60,892 bases of DNA from Bacteroidetes bacterium HGW-Bacteroidetes-10 (GCA_002842695.1 PHDT01000013.1:1-60892); one strand, 5' to 3'; counted from the stretch's first letter, positions 43,504-52,072 are shown. Notes: generated by a model not told the origin, from the letters alone. Made by a program: numbers and translations.

Positions 43504-46500
43504 ATGAAAACTCTAAAGTTAACGGCGATACTCATATTACTGATTATTGTCACTCAGACATCCCTGCGGGCAGACTCACCACAGTCGTGGCAGAACAAAA
43601 CATACAAATATGGAATTTTTGAGTACAAGCTCCCCCCCGGCTGGGTTCTTGACGAAAAAAACTCAAATGACATACATGTTTCGTTCAGGTATGTTGTTGA
43701 TAATAAGTGGATATACTATGTAAGGGTAAGATTTAAAACTTCAGATATACGAAACAAAAAAGAGTTGGAATCTCATATAGCAGCTTTCACAAAAAGTGCA
43801 AATGACAAAAAGGACATTGTAGATCACACGGAGAAACCAAGCAAACATAAGACTCTTGGGGTTAGTGACAACTGGATGATTTCCTATTATGTTTCATCAA
43901 TGAAACACCGGGCATTCCTCCTTACTCCGGTAGTGGACGGTAAAATGTATCAGGTTTACGTATTTGACAAGATCGAAAACAAGAAGGCGTTACGCAAAGA
44001 GGCTGCTGAATTCATTGCAGAGCTCGCTATTGCCGGAGCAGGCAAACAAAACAAGAATCCCGATAATACAAAGATTGTATACAGAAGTCTGGAAATAAAA
44101 GGCGAGACAATACCTCCCGCAAAGCCAATCCCTTATCTTGACATAAACAAGATTACCGCTGCCCAGTGGGACGGATCGGTTGCTGCTGCAATGGAGGGAA
44201 TGAGGCTGGTCTACGGCCCGATAAACCAGAATCAGGAGGCAGAGTTCATGAAGGCATGGGCTCCGCTCAGGCAGACTCCGTTTAAGGAGGCTGTCGAATA
44301 TATGAATAAATTCAACCCTCTTCTTGGTGAATTTCTGGTATACCGTGCCGCCGTTGTTCAGAGCAGTCAGCTTCTGGAAGAGGCCGTGCTCAATGCCGGG
44401 TATTCTGCAGAATTTGACGATCCTGAGGGGGTAAGAGCGTACATGGATCTCGCGTCCCGTTACAGGAACCTGCTTGTCTCCAGAGAGAAAAGGCTTGAAC
44501 AGATTGCCAAAGCCCTTTCAGACCTGGGTAACCCGCCCGATGGCCGTGCCCTTATGGCAGATAGACAGGGCAAATACAAAAAAGAGAAGGAGTATCTGAA
44601 ATCTCTGCTTACCACATTCACACCGGAGGGGTGCTGGGCAGGAACCGAAAACCAGTTTATGGAGAGTTTTAAGCTGGGAACAATAATTTACCCGGAATAC
44701 TTTTATGTATACAAGGTAAATACCAGCGAAGGCGAGATGTACTACGCAATCGATATCTGTGTCGGCTGCAGCGTTGATGACAGAAACACAGGTATGACCA
44801 TAGCAAAAGTAAATGTAAGAGGCAGAATGAGAGGAGACTTTATAACCAGGGAGCTGAAAGTTCCTGACTATATTGGTATTGGTACCGGCGGTGCAAATGA
44901 CGGCAAGATTTTTCACCACTGGGTTAAGTTTGATTATCCCGCTATTCCTAGTTTTTCCGAGACATCTGACTCCCGGTTTACACAACTTATCAAACTTGGA
45001 GTGGAGAAAAAAATCACAACATTTAACTCTACATTCTCAAATCAGATAAGCAAGAACAGAATGGCCGATGCATTCTTTAAAACTGCAACGCGATGGACAG
45101 AAGAGGGTCGCTGGAACGATTACACGCACGACCCCTCACAAATGACACCCGACGATCTCATCCTCGCGTTTTCTGCAGACATGGGTGGCTCTGCTCCTCC
45201 TTCCTCCGGGAACAAAGGTGGCACAAAAACCAAACTCCAGACAGCTGCAAACGCTAAAAGCAACGCTCTGCATATAGCAGACGACAAAACAGCCGAAGAG
45301 CGTAAGAAGCTTGATGCCGAGGCTATCCAGTTTCACACAAACAACCTTGCCATTATTGACAAAAACATGGTCAAAGACAGGGCAGAGCTTGCAAAGGAGA
45401 GAGATCCAAAAAGAAAAGAGGCATTAAGGCTCAGAATCCTTGGTGCTCAGGCAGACCAGCAGGCAGAGAAGGACCGCATTGCCACGATTCAAACAGGCCA
45501 GATTGTGCACTCCCGCTCACCGTGGGACGAATATGCCAGGGCAGGGTTCATCCAGAACATTGCAGAGAATCAGCAAAAACTCGAAAACAGATCCAGAAGC
45601 ATACGAAAGGCATACGAAATGGCAGAGAAGCTTCCTGACGACAAGGCAAGGGAGGTGAGAGAGGTACTAAACAGCAAATTCAGGGGAGAGATGATTGGAA
45701 GCGATGACGAAGGGGCATTAAGAGCAGTCGTAGAGGAGGCAAACGCAATAGGAAAAAGCTACTATGAGGGCAAAATGGCAGAGGCCAGGGCAGATAATAA
45801 GGATGCCGTTGCTGAGGCTGAATGGGCCGATGCATGCCTGCAGACCGCTCAGGTGGTAAAGACAACCGCAGACTATTCAATGATGGGCCTGTCGCTCTTT
45901 GGAGGTCAGTATGTGAACAATATGTACCAGGGAGTGACCGGCTATATTGAAGGAGGCCCAAAGGAGGCATTCCTGAGAGTGGCCGGCTCTTACAACACTG
46001 CAGCAGGACTGGCGGTTGACGGCTTCCGCGGGTTTGAGGCTGCTGTTAATGAAGGAGGAGACTTTATTGATGGCATCAAAGGTGCCGCGTGGGAGGCAAC
46101 AAAGGGGTATGTGACAGACAAGGCGCTCTCCTTTGGAATGGGCAAACTCTCATCGGCCTTTTCAAGACCAAACGGAGAGTTTCCTGAAATTGACGGGGCA
46201 AATGCAAAAAGAGCAGCTCAAACCGGCACACCTGACCCGCTCAGGTCAAAAGCCAGACCGGCAAAAGATATTGACGATTTCAACCGACCTCTCTCTGCAG
46301 AAGAGATGGCAATCTACAGAGAGCAGGTAGCAGACGGACGCAACAAGGTAAACTCTTATAAAAAGACATACGAAAAACTTGAAGAGGCGAGAAAGGCCAA
46401 ACTTCCACCTTCTGAAATCAAGAAGATCCTGATTGAGCTGGATGACCGGTCAGCAAAAATTCACAGCTCTCCGCAGGCAAAGATGATGATGAAGACAATG

Positions 46501-47352
46501 CAGAAAAACCCTAAAAATCTGGATTTGATTAAGCGATACAGTAACTCTATGGACAGAGTGCATCAGAGGGTTGAGAAGAGGTTTCAGCAGGAGATGGATC
46601 AAAGCGGATGGAGCAAGGAGCAGCTGGAGCCAATCCGCAACAGGCCGGACCCTGCAGAGCTTCAGAGGGCAAAAGAGAGGCAGGCACGGGGAGAGGCAGT
46701 TAATCCCGAGGATCTGCTGGGAAGCAAAACTGTAAACATGGACTATGATGCCGGGAGGAAAGCCAGAATTGGTCCCGACGGAAAACCACTCCCTCCTTCA
46801 AAAAACGGAGAACCAACCTCAGTTGAGGCATGGCATGCAGAGGCTCAGGAGGCGTGGGAACGAGCATATCTGGCCGAGACAGGACAAAGCCCCGCTCACT
46901 CATGGGAGAACATTACCCACTCAAAAATGGGCGATGCCTATGCAGACAGAACAGTACTCCAGAGGAACGGAATAATTCATGCAAACAAAGCATGGGCAGG
47001 GCAGACAGCAGATGTTACCTACTATAAGGCAGAACACATGAAGGGCTCTCCGGAATTTCAGAGAGTTGAGAAATATATTGAGATAGCCCGAGGAACATCA
47101 AAGGATTACAAAACAAAGATGAATCCGCTTTTTGAAAAGAAAAAACCAAAACAGGGAACAAAATCCTATGAAGCGTGGCAAAAGCACAAAGAGTACTGGG
47201 ATAAGGTAAACAGCATAATGGACCAGATGGGCAGCGGCCGCAAAGACCCTCTTACGGCAGACAGAGAGATGCGCGAAATCACAGGAGGAAAAAGCTTCCT
47301 TGAAGTTACATTCGACATGCGCAACTTCATGGAGTCACTTATGGTTCTCTGA
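43504..47352 (+). CDS. very large exported protein of unknown function
   Basis: From the ATG at 43504 this is a 1282-residue protein with a Sec signal peptide (LTAILILLIIVTQTSLRA). Residues about 30-180 look like a small alpha/beta domain similar in pattern to PsbP/Mog1-type folds (FEYKLPPGWVLDEKNSNDI). About 190-540 is mixed, with the Cys-containing CWAGTENQF and CVGCSVDD. A Gly/Ser/Pro linker sits near 560-575, and about 580-800 is charged coiled coil. A Gly/Ala-rich helical region (about 810-880, GLAVDGFRGFEAAVNEGGDF) resembles pre-toxin segments of polymorphic toxins. The C-terminal ~170 residues (from AWHAEAQEAWERAYL, with SWENITHSKMGDAYADR and many His, Lys and Trp) form a separate domain. 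No immunity-like gene follows. An upstream TTG at 43477 is a weaker start. I cannot assign a family. Confidence 0.75.
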   Translation: MKTLKLTAILILLIIVTQTSLRADSPQSWQNKTYKYGIFEYKLPPGWVLDEKNSNDIHVSFRYVVDNKWIYYVRVRFKTSDIRNKKELESHIAAFTKSANDKKDIVDHTEKPSKHKTLGVSDNWMISYYVSSMKHRAFLLTPVVDGKMYQVYVFDKIENKKALRKEAAEFIAELAIAGAGKQNKNPDNTKIVYRSLEIKGETIPPAKPIPYLDINKITAAQWDGSVAAAMEGMRLVYGPINQNQEAEFMKAWAPLRQTPFKEAVEYMNKFNPLLGEFLVYRAAVVQSSQLLEEAVLNAGYSAEFDDPEGVRAYMDLASRYRNLLVSREKRLEQIAKALSDLGNPPDGRALMADRQGKYKKEKEYLKSLLTTFTPEGCWAGTENQFMESFKLGTIIYPEYFYVYKVNTSEGEMYYAIDICVGCSVDDRNTGMTIAKVNVRGRMRGDFITRELKVPDYIGIGTGGANDGKIFHHWVKFDYPAIPSFSETSDSRFTQLIKLGVEKKITTFNSTFSNQISKNRMADAFFKTATRWTEEGRWNDYTHDPSQMTPDDLILAFSADMGGSAPPSSGNKGGTKTKLQTAANAKSNALHIADDKTAEERKKLDAEAIQFHTNNLAIIDKNMVKDRAELAKERDPKRKEALRLRILGAQADQQAEKDRIATIQTGQIVHSRSPWDEYARAGFIQNIAENQQKLENRSRSIRKAYEMAEKLPDDKAREVREVLNSKFRGEMIGSDDEGALRAVVEEANAIGKSYYEGKMAEARADNKDAVAEAEWADACLQTAQVVKTTADYSMMGLSLFGGQYVNNMYQGVTGYIEGGPKEAFLRVAGSYNTAAGLAVDGFRGFEAAVNEGGDFIDGIKGAAWEATKGYVTDKALSFGMGKLSSAFSRPNGEFPEIDGANAKRAAQTGTPDPLRSKARPAKDIDDFNRPLSAEEMAIYREQVADGRNKVNSYKKTYEKLEEARKAKLPPSEIKKILIELDDRSAKIHSSPQAKMMMKTMQKNPKNLDLIKRYSNSMDRVHQRVEKRFQQEMDQSGWSKEQLEPIRNRPDPAELQRAKERQARGEAVNPEDLLGSKTVNMDYDAGRKARIGPDGKPLPPSKNGEPTSVEAWHAEAQEAWERAYLAETGQSPAHSWENITHSKMGDAYADRTVLQRNGIIHANKAWAGQTADVTYYKAEHMKGSPEFQRVEKYIEIARGTSKDYKTKMNPLFEKKKPKQGTKSYEAWQKHKEYWDKVNSIMDQMGSGRKDPLTADREMREITGGKSFLEVTFDMRNFMESLMVL

Positions 47353-47397
47353 GTTTTCAGAAAATTTTGCTTTACTTTGTTGCTCGATTATTTCCCA

Positions 47398-47988
47398 ATG
47401 CACACCAGATTCATTAGAATATTACTGATGCTGATTCTGTTCGTTCCATTGCAAACAGAGGCTCAGACAAACAGAAAAATTGGACTCTATACCGGAGCAG
47501 GTACAGAAAGGCTGAGCGACAAACTCGACCTTGGTTTTGATTACCAGTACCGGGTGCACTTCTTTCAGTTTGAGTACAGTCATACAATAATTTCGTTACA
47601 CAAAACTCATTTAGAAGGGCATTTTACTCCGCAGTTTAATACAACCAGATACCGGAATCTTGACGGAGCAGATTATTTCCAGACCTCTTATGAAGCAGGG
47701 CTCAATATCTCATTAGCAGTAAGGCAGGAGATTATTACAAATAACTTTTCAGTATACATAATGCTGGGAACAGGACCTCACTACATTTTCGGATCACCTG
47801 ACAGGCAGATCTCCGGATTTATATTCTCAGACAACCTTTTCATCGGAGCTCAGGTGAGAGTATGGGAGAAGCTCTGGCTGGATATCCGCCCGGGATTCCG
47901 CCATATCAGCAACGCAGAGACCAGACATCCAAATCTGGGCATTAACTCCTTCAATATCAACTTTGGATTTTTCCTGGAGATTGAATAA
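47398..47988 (+). CDS. acyloxyacyl hydrolase, PagL-like lipid A 3-O-deacylase
   Basis: The ATG at 47398 gives 196 residues: signal peptide (LFVPLQTEAQ), then an eight-strand-type barrel with alternating aromatic residues, ending FNINFGFFLEIE. Near the end lies PGFRHISNAETRHPNLG, the PagL active-site pattern with His169 and Ser171 and a possible acid in Glu174. PagL enzymes sit in the outer membrane and remove the 3-linked acyl chain from lipid A, changing how the surface is recognised. It follows the large exported protein by 45 bp and may be cotranscribed with it. The family call is good; activity on this organism's lipid A is inference. Confidence 0.82.
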   Translation: MHTRFIRILLMLILFVPLQTEAQTNRKIGLYTGAGTERLSDKLDLGFDYQYRVHFFQFEYSHTIISLHKTHLEGHFTPQFNTTRYRNLDGADYFQTSYEAGLNISLAVRQEIITNNFSVYIMLGTGPHYIFGSPDRQISGFIFSDNLFIGAQVRVWEKLWLDIRPGFRHISNAETRHPNLGINSFNINFGFFLEIE

Positions 47989-47997
47989 TCTCTTAAC

Positions 47998-48969
47998 TTA
48001 ACTCATCAATTCAGACTTTCCCTTTCTTGAAGAGAGGAGATTGCTCCTTTTGTAAGGAACAGTGAAATAGAATGTCGATCCGGCCCCCGGAGAAGACTTA
48101 AGCCACACCCGGCCTCCAAGCAGCCGGACATAAGATTTTACTATAGAGAGTCCCAGTCCTGCACCATCGTGAGTCTTGGTATAGGACATATTAATCTGAA
48201 CAAACCTTTCAAAAATCTCCTGCTGTTTGGACTCATCAATCCCAACACCGGTATCACGGATATAAAACTCGAGTTCTGAGACCAGCACTCTGTAACCAAG
48301 TTCAACATATCCTTCGTCTGTATATGTGATAGCATTAATAAGAAGATTTGTAAGAACAGATGTCAGCTTCTCCCTGTCTGTCCAGATAAGTGCCTCATCC
48401 TTGCCTTTAATCCCCGGTTTCATCTCCAGTTTAATCCCTTTCTGTTCTGCCTTTATTGAGTACAGGGCTCTTACACTATCTACCAGGTCGTTGACATCTA
48501 CCTGTGTAAGAAAAACCTTCATCTGCCCCGCATCAATTTTTGAGATATTAACCAGATTATGAAGCAGCCCAAGCATTCTGTCTCCGCTCTCTTCAATAAT
48601 GGAAATATACTCAAGCCTCTCCTCATGTGTAAGATCCGGATCCTTAAGTAACTCTGCAAATCCCATAACTCCGTTCATAGGAGTGCGAATTTCATGGCTG
48701 ACATTGGCAAGAAACCCAGATTTGAGTCTGTCGCTCTCGAGTGCCCTTGACTCGGCCCTGCGAAGTTTCTGAAGGTGACGTCTTAGAAAAACATAGAAAA
48801 AAGCTGCAGTAATAACAACATAAAACCAGCCTTTGAATGTTTGTATTTCTGTTAACTGCTCAGGGCTGTCAACAAGAGTCATCAGGATTCTGTCTGAGAA
48901 GAGAATCCATGCTCCTCCAAGTAAGAGGTAGAAGAGCGTAATACCGAATTCGAACCTGAACTTTGCCAT
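47998..48969 (-). CDS. membrane sensor histidine kinase
   Basis: A 323-residue kinase with two membrane segments (about 8-24 and 47-62) flanking a very small periplasmic loop, a short linker, then HisKA with phospho-acceptor His92 in FLANVSHEIRTPMNG, N box NLLINAITYTDEG, G1 DTGVGIDE, F box FERFVQ, and G2 HDGAGLGLSIVKSYV. The near-absence of a periplasmic domain suggests sensing in or near the membrane. There is no response regulator beside it. It lies tail to tail with the PagL-like gene (9-bp gap). Confidence 0.92.
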   Translation of the reverse strand: MAKFRFEFGITLFYLLLGGAWILFSDRILMTLVDSPEQLTEIQTFKGWFYVVITAAFFYVFLRRHLQKLRRAESRALESDRLKSGFLANVSHEIRTPMNGVMGFAELLKDPDLTHEERLEYISIIEESGDRMLGLLHNLVNISKIDAGQMKVFLTQVDVNDLVDSVRALYSIKAEQKGIKLEMKPGIKGKDEALIWTDREKLTSVLTNLLINAITYTDEGYVELGYRVLVSELEFYIRDTGVGIDESKQQEIFERFVQINMSYTKTHDGAGLGLSIVKSYVRLLGGRVWLKSSPGAGSTFYFTVPYKRSNLLSSRKGKSELMS

Positions 48970-49016
48970 GTCCGCAGGATTTTACGCTAATTTAACAAAT
49001 CCCGTTAGATTAGCAA

Positions 49017-49643
49017 CTATTTCGCCTCAAGAAGATCTTTAATTGTACGCAAAAGCTGATCAAATCCTATGAAACCGGCCAGCCTGACCTTTTTTCCATC
49101 CGGACCAGAAAAGATATATGTCGGAAAAAGGTCAACCTCAAGCGATGCGGCAAGTTTAAGATCTCTCTCAAACTCCTCTTGTCCCTTACCTTCCAGATCC
49201 CGTTTAAAGATCTCCATATCCAGGCATGAATCTGCCGCAGCTTTAAGGATATTCTCCCTTCTGGCAATATTAATTTTTCTGTGAAAGAAGCCCTCTCTCA
49301 AAATATTGTAGAATCTGTGTCCCTCTTTCTCTCCCTGCAGCATGGCCGCACGGAATGCAGCAGATGGGGGATAGGACGATGCAGGCGGATCTTCGGTCCA
49401 TACATCACCGTCTATGTGAAACCCTATATGCTGAGATGCCTCAGGCCAGTGTCTGCCTACAAGTGCAGGGCCTCCCTCCTTTCCGTCAAACATGCTCCAG
49501 TCCGGCATTAACCCTCCCATCCGGTATTCGATGGAGATAACCTCTCCGAACTCCTTCCTAAGCCTGCTTAAGAGAGGTTCGCTGCCCCAGCAATAGGAAC
49601 AAAGCGGGTCAGAAAAATAGAGTATTTTAACCTTGCTTTCCAT
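49017..49643 (-). CDS. DsbA-family thioredoxin-fold protein (SpxH/FrnE-like)
   Basis: A 208-residue cytoplasmic thioredoxin-fold protein with CSYC at 15-18 in YFSDPLCSYCWGSEPLL and a helical insertion, ending in a thioredoxin-like strand with FPTYIFSGPDGKKVRLAGF. This pattern matches the DsbA-like group that includes FrnE and the ClpXP adaptor SpxH (YjbH). With no signal peptide it is not a periplasmic disulfide catalyst. The start overlaps the end of the bacteriohemerythrin gene by 17 nt, suggesting a joint role in oxidative stress (inference). Confidence 0.85.
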   Translation of the reverse strand: MESKVKILYFSDPLCSYCWGSEPLLSRLRKEFGEVISIEYRMGGLMPDWSMFDGKEGGPALVGRHWPEASQHIGFHIDGDVWTEDPPASSYPPSAAFRAAMLQGEKEGHRFYNILREGFFHRKINIARRENILKAAADSCLDMEIFKRDLEGKGQEEFERDLKLAASLEVDLFPTYIFSGPDGKKVRLAGFIGFDQLLRTIKDLLEAK

Positions 49644-50052
49644 TGTTATTGTTCTCTACAAATTTCTTGTAATCCATATCCATCTGCATAATATGATTTA
49701 TCCACCACTCCTTGAGAAAGTCGCTGACATCTTCTGGTTTGGTAGGATTGATATCATCATACAGATGATTAAAAAAGGCCACTTTTTTAATGTAAAGCTT
49801 ATGTGTTGCCCTGTGCTCCTTTATCCCGGGAAAGCCTTGTTCTGTCATATACTTTTCCTCGTCACGGAAGTGCTCAATGCTATAGTCTGTCAGTTCCGAA
49901 AGGAGTTCTGCAAAGCGCAGGGATCGTATCTCAAGAGTCTCTTCCTGGATAAATCTGTTAATCACATCGAAGATTCTTTTATGCTGATCGTCAATACTGC
50001 CAACCTTAACGGATAGCTCGTCTGTCCATAAAATTTTGCTGTTACTGCTCAT
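49627..50052 (-). CDS. bacteriohemerythrin
   Basis: A 141-residue four-helix protein that binds oxygen at a non-haem di-iron site. All seven ligands are in place: His24, His61, Glu65 (HxxxE), His80, His84 (HxxxH), His120 and Asp125 (HxxxxD). Such proteins carry or scavenge O2 or NO and are common in microaerophiles and anaerobes. It is the first gene of a pair with the DsbA-like protein, and an exact -7 element lies 26 nt upstream of the ATG. Confidence 0.93.
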   Translation of the reverse strand: MSSNSKILWTDELSVKVGSIDDQHKRIFDVINRFIQEETLEIRSLRFAELLSELTDYSIEHFRDEEKYMTEQGFPGIKEHRATHKLYIKKVAFFNHLYDDINPTKPEDVSDFLKEWWINHIMQMDMDYKKFVENNNNGKQG

Positions 50053-50077
50053 AACAATAATTCAAAAAAGATTTAAT

Positions 50078-50085
50078 CAAAAATA
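50078..50085 (-). promoter_or_regulatory. -7 promoter element TATTTTTG for bacteriohemerythrin
   Basis: An exact TAnnTTTG on the minus strand giving a leader of about 20 nt. The divergent gap to pdxH is only 72 bp and very AT-rich, so promoters for both genes must overlap here. Confidence 0.45.
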
Positions 50086-50124
50086 GCACTATTTTGTTAT
50101 ATATTTTAAAAATATATTTATTCA

Positions 50125-50793
50125 ATGAAAGAGAGAGACTTATATCACATGCGCAAGGACTATTCACCTGAACCCCTTACTGAGGAATCTGTTTCGCGTG
50201 ACCCCTTCATGCAGTTTGGAAAGTGGTTCCATGAGGCCCTGAGCACAGAAACCACCGAGCCTAATGCCATGATAGTCTCTACATGCGGGCTGGATATGAT
50301 TCCCTCTTCAAGGGTTGTTCTTTTGAAAAAATATTCTCCGGACGGATTTGTATTCTTTACAAATTACAAAAGCCGCAAAGGGAATCAGCTTAGTCAGAAC
50401 CCAAATGCCTCCATTCTCTTCTTCTGGCCTGTAACAATGAGACAGGTGAGAATTGAGGGAACCGTTGAAAAAGTGCCGGAAAGTGAGTCAGATGAGTATT
50501 TCAGCTCCCGGCCTGCAGAAAGCCGTGCAACTGCAATAATTTCCAAACAGAGCATGCATCTGGATAATAAAGAATTATTCGAAAAAGAGGTTTCAGCTAT
50601 GCTGGAGAGGGTGGATAACGGAGGTGACATTTCTGATATACTTGCAAGGCCCCTCAACTGGGGAGGATACAACCTGAAGCCCCACCTTTTCGAATTCTGG
50701 CAAGGCGGAACAAATCGCGCACATGACAGGTTTGAATATCTGAAAGAATCACCTGACCAGCCCGACTGGACCATTTCAAGGCTCTATCCCTGA
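50125..50793 (+). CDS. pdxH: pyridoxamine 5'-phosphate oxidase
   Basis: A 222-residue FMN enzyme that makes pyridoxal 5'-phosphate from pyridoxine or pyridoxamine phosphate using O2. The family pattern is complete: MRKDYSPEPLTEESV at the N-terminus, PSSRVVLLKKYSPDGFVFFTNYKSRKG for FMN binding, FFWPVTMRQVRIEGTVEKV, SRPAESRATAIISKQS, and the C-terminal PHLFEFWQGGTNRAHDRF plus WTISRLYP. Normal length. Its last 10 bases overlap the tail of the convergent membrane protein gene. An O2-dependent enzyme hints at some tolerance of oxygen. Confidence 0.97.
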   Translation: MKERDLYHMRKDYSPEPLTEESVSRDPFMQFGKWFHEALSTETTEPNAMIVSTCGLDMIPSSRVVLLKKYSPDGFVFFTNYKSRKGNQLSQNPNASILFFWPVTMRQVRIEGTVEKVPESESDEYFSSRPAESRATAIISKQSMHLDNKELFEKEVSAMLERVDNGGDISDILARPLNWGGYNLKPHLFEFWQGGTNRAHDRFEYLKESPDQPDWTISRLYP

Positions 50794-51176
50794 TTTGCCT
50801 TTTCCTCTTCGACAGGAGTTCCTTTCATAACACTTGAACAATTTGCCACAACAACAATCGTAAAAAAAACAATTAATGCCAGGTAAATTAAAAACTCCCC
50901 TGCAGATACAATCCAGTCTTTCTCATCAGAATTGTTGTTCCAGAAAAAGAGAATTGTCATTAATATGTGACCTGTTGCCAGAACAGCAAGTCCTTTCCAT
51001 GAAACATCTCTTCTCTTTTTCTTACGTTTGATTCTTGCCAAAGCAATTGAAAAGTAGAGTCCCAGAATTGCGGCCAGATATGCGACAATCTTTACAACCT
51101 CTCCCGTCTCGTATCGCCATATCAGAAGAAGCACTCCAAGGGCGAGTATCAGCAGATACAAATCCAGCTTTTTCAT
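50784..51176 (-). CDS. small membrane protein, function unknown
   Basis: Read from the ATG at 51176 it has 130 residues and four predicted membrane segments (about 4-20, 28-47, 62-79, 90-114), with a Lys/Arg-rich cytoplasmic loop (ARIKRKKKRRD) after the second. I recognise no family. It is convergent with pdxH (10-nt overlap) and lies directly downstream of the Crp/Fnr regulator on the same strand with a 66-bp gap. A longer GTG start at 51182 adds two residues. Confidence 0.65.
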   Translation of the reverse strand: MKKLDLYLLILALGVLLLIWRYETGEVVKIVAYLAAILGLYFSIALARIKRKKKRRDVSWKGLAVLATGHILMTILFFWNNNSDEKDWIVSAGEFLIYLALIVFFTIVVVANCSSVMKGTPVEEEKANQG

Positions 51177-51242
51177 AATCACTCTTTTGTGTGAATATAC
51201 TAAATATTACAATTGTATGTTCTCGAAATCCGGATTTCTCAC

Positions 51243-51938
51243 TTATCCTCTGCGACTGGTTTCCTCCAGTGATATGCGTTCCTTTATAACAATCTCCCTT
51301 TCATGGAGCTCAATAAGTCCGTCCTTTTCAAAGTTCTTTAGAAGCTTCACCGCACTTTCCACTGAAACCCCCGCAAAATCTGCAATTTCTCTTCTGGACA
51401 AAAGCTGAAAAATATCTTTATGTGACGCCCGGAGCGAGTCAAGATAAAGCAAAGTCTCTGCCATCCGGCCATTCATCTGCTTAAATAAAACACTTTGTAA
51501 AGTGCTGTACAGATTTGCGTTCTGCTCACAATACCTGCCTATGATATTCATCCCGAAACGACCATTTTTCTCAATAACAGACATAATTGCATCCTTTTCA
51601 ACTAAAAAGGCATGGCAATCTGTAATTGCTACGGCAGAGTAGTTAAAAACATTTTTATTGAATACCGCAGAGAGACCAATAAACTCTCCGGGCTGAACAA
51701 TTCTCAGGTTGAAGGTTTTTGATGTAAATCCTTCGATATACTGGCGGCAGAGACCATTTACCACAAATAAAATATATGAAGAGAAGGTACCCTGCTTTGC
51801 AAGAGTATCACCTCTTCGGAAAAGCACCTGTGTTTTACTTGCCCTCACCAGCGCCAGCTCTTCTTCACTAAGAGACTGAAAACAAGGAGCATGTATATCA
51901 CAAATATAATCTTTATCGTTTTCCTGAATTGTTTTCAT
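51243..51938 (-). CDS. Crp/Fnr family transcription regulator
   Basis: A 231-residue regulator: cyclic-nucleotide-binding-type sensor domain (about 20-140, with LFRRGDTLAKQGTFSSYILFVVNGL and PGEFIGLSAVF), a dimer helix, then an HTH (about 180-220, LSRREIADFAGVSVESAVKLLKNFEKDGLI). The N-terminus has Cys13 and Cys19 spaced x5, like Cys23 and Cys29 of E. coli FNR; a Cys at the FNR Cys20 position is missing, and other Cys are at 64 and 108. An Fe-S or redox switch is therefore possible but not shown. It is divergent from the thioredoxin operon, with a perfect palindrome between the two genes. Confidence 0.9.
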   Translation of the reverse strand: MKTIQENDKDYICDIHAPCFQSLSEEELALVRASKTQVLFRRGDTLAKQGTFSSYILFVVNGLCRQYIEGFTSKTFNLRIVQPGEFIGLSAVFNKNVFNYSAVAITDCHAFLVEKDAIMSVIEKNGRFGMNIIGRYCEQNANLYSTLQSVLFKQMNGRMAETLLYLDSLRASHKDIFQLLSRREIADFAGVSVESAVKLLKNFEKDGLIELHEREIVIKERISLEETSRRG

Positions 51939-51942
51939 AAAA

Positions 51943-51950
51943 CAAAGTTA
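51943..51950 (-). promoter_or_regulatory. -7 promoter element TAACTTTG just before the Crp/Fnr start codon
   Basis: An exact TAnnTTTG on the minus strand ending only 4 nt before the ATG at 51938. Transcription would begin at or within the ATG, so the message would be leaderless or nearly so, unless the real promoter is further upstream. Confidence 0.4.
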
Positions 51951-51980
51951 ATCTATTTCAATTAATCCGTTGAGCAACAT

Positions 51981-51994
51981 CAACTCCGGAGTTG
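51981..51994. promoter_or_regulatory. palindromic operator candidate CAACTCCGGAGTTG
   Basis: A perfect 14-bp palindrome in the 134-bp divergent gap between the Crp/Fnr gene and the thioredoxin operon. Its centre (51987.5) is about 65 bp upstream of the predicted thioredoxin start site (near 52052), a typical class I activator distance for Crp/Fnr proteins, and about 50 bp upstream of the regulator's own start. It differs from the E. coli FNR box. Control by the adjacent regulator is an inference. Confidence 0.5.
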
Positions 51995-52015
51995 TCTAAC
52001 AACAAGGCCGTTTTC

Positions 52016-52046
52016 TTGCACAAAGTTTAAGCCCCCCGTACCTTTG
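52016..52046 (+). promoter_or_regulatory. promoter of the thioredoxin operon
   Basis: TTG (52016-52018), 20-nt spacer, TACCTTTG (52039-52046): a full match to the Bacteroidetes -33/-7 promoter, one of the two best in the window. The leader is about 20 nt to the ATG at 52073. Confidence 0.7.
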
Positions 52047-52072
52047 CACCAGGTTAAAAAAATAACAAAACT

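Noticed and set aside
43504..47352. Call of the large exported protein as a definite polymorphic toxin
   Set aside because: The pre-toxin resemblance is only in composition, no known toxin motif was recognised and no immunity-like gene follows.
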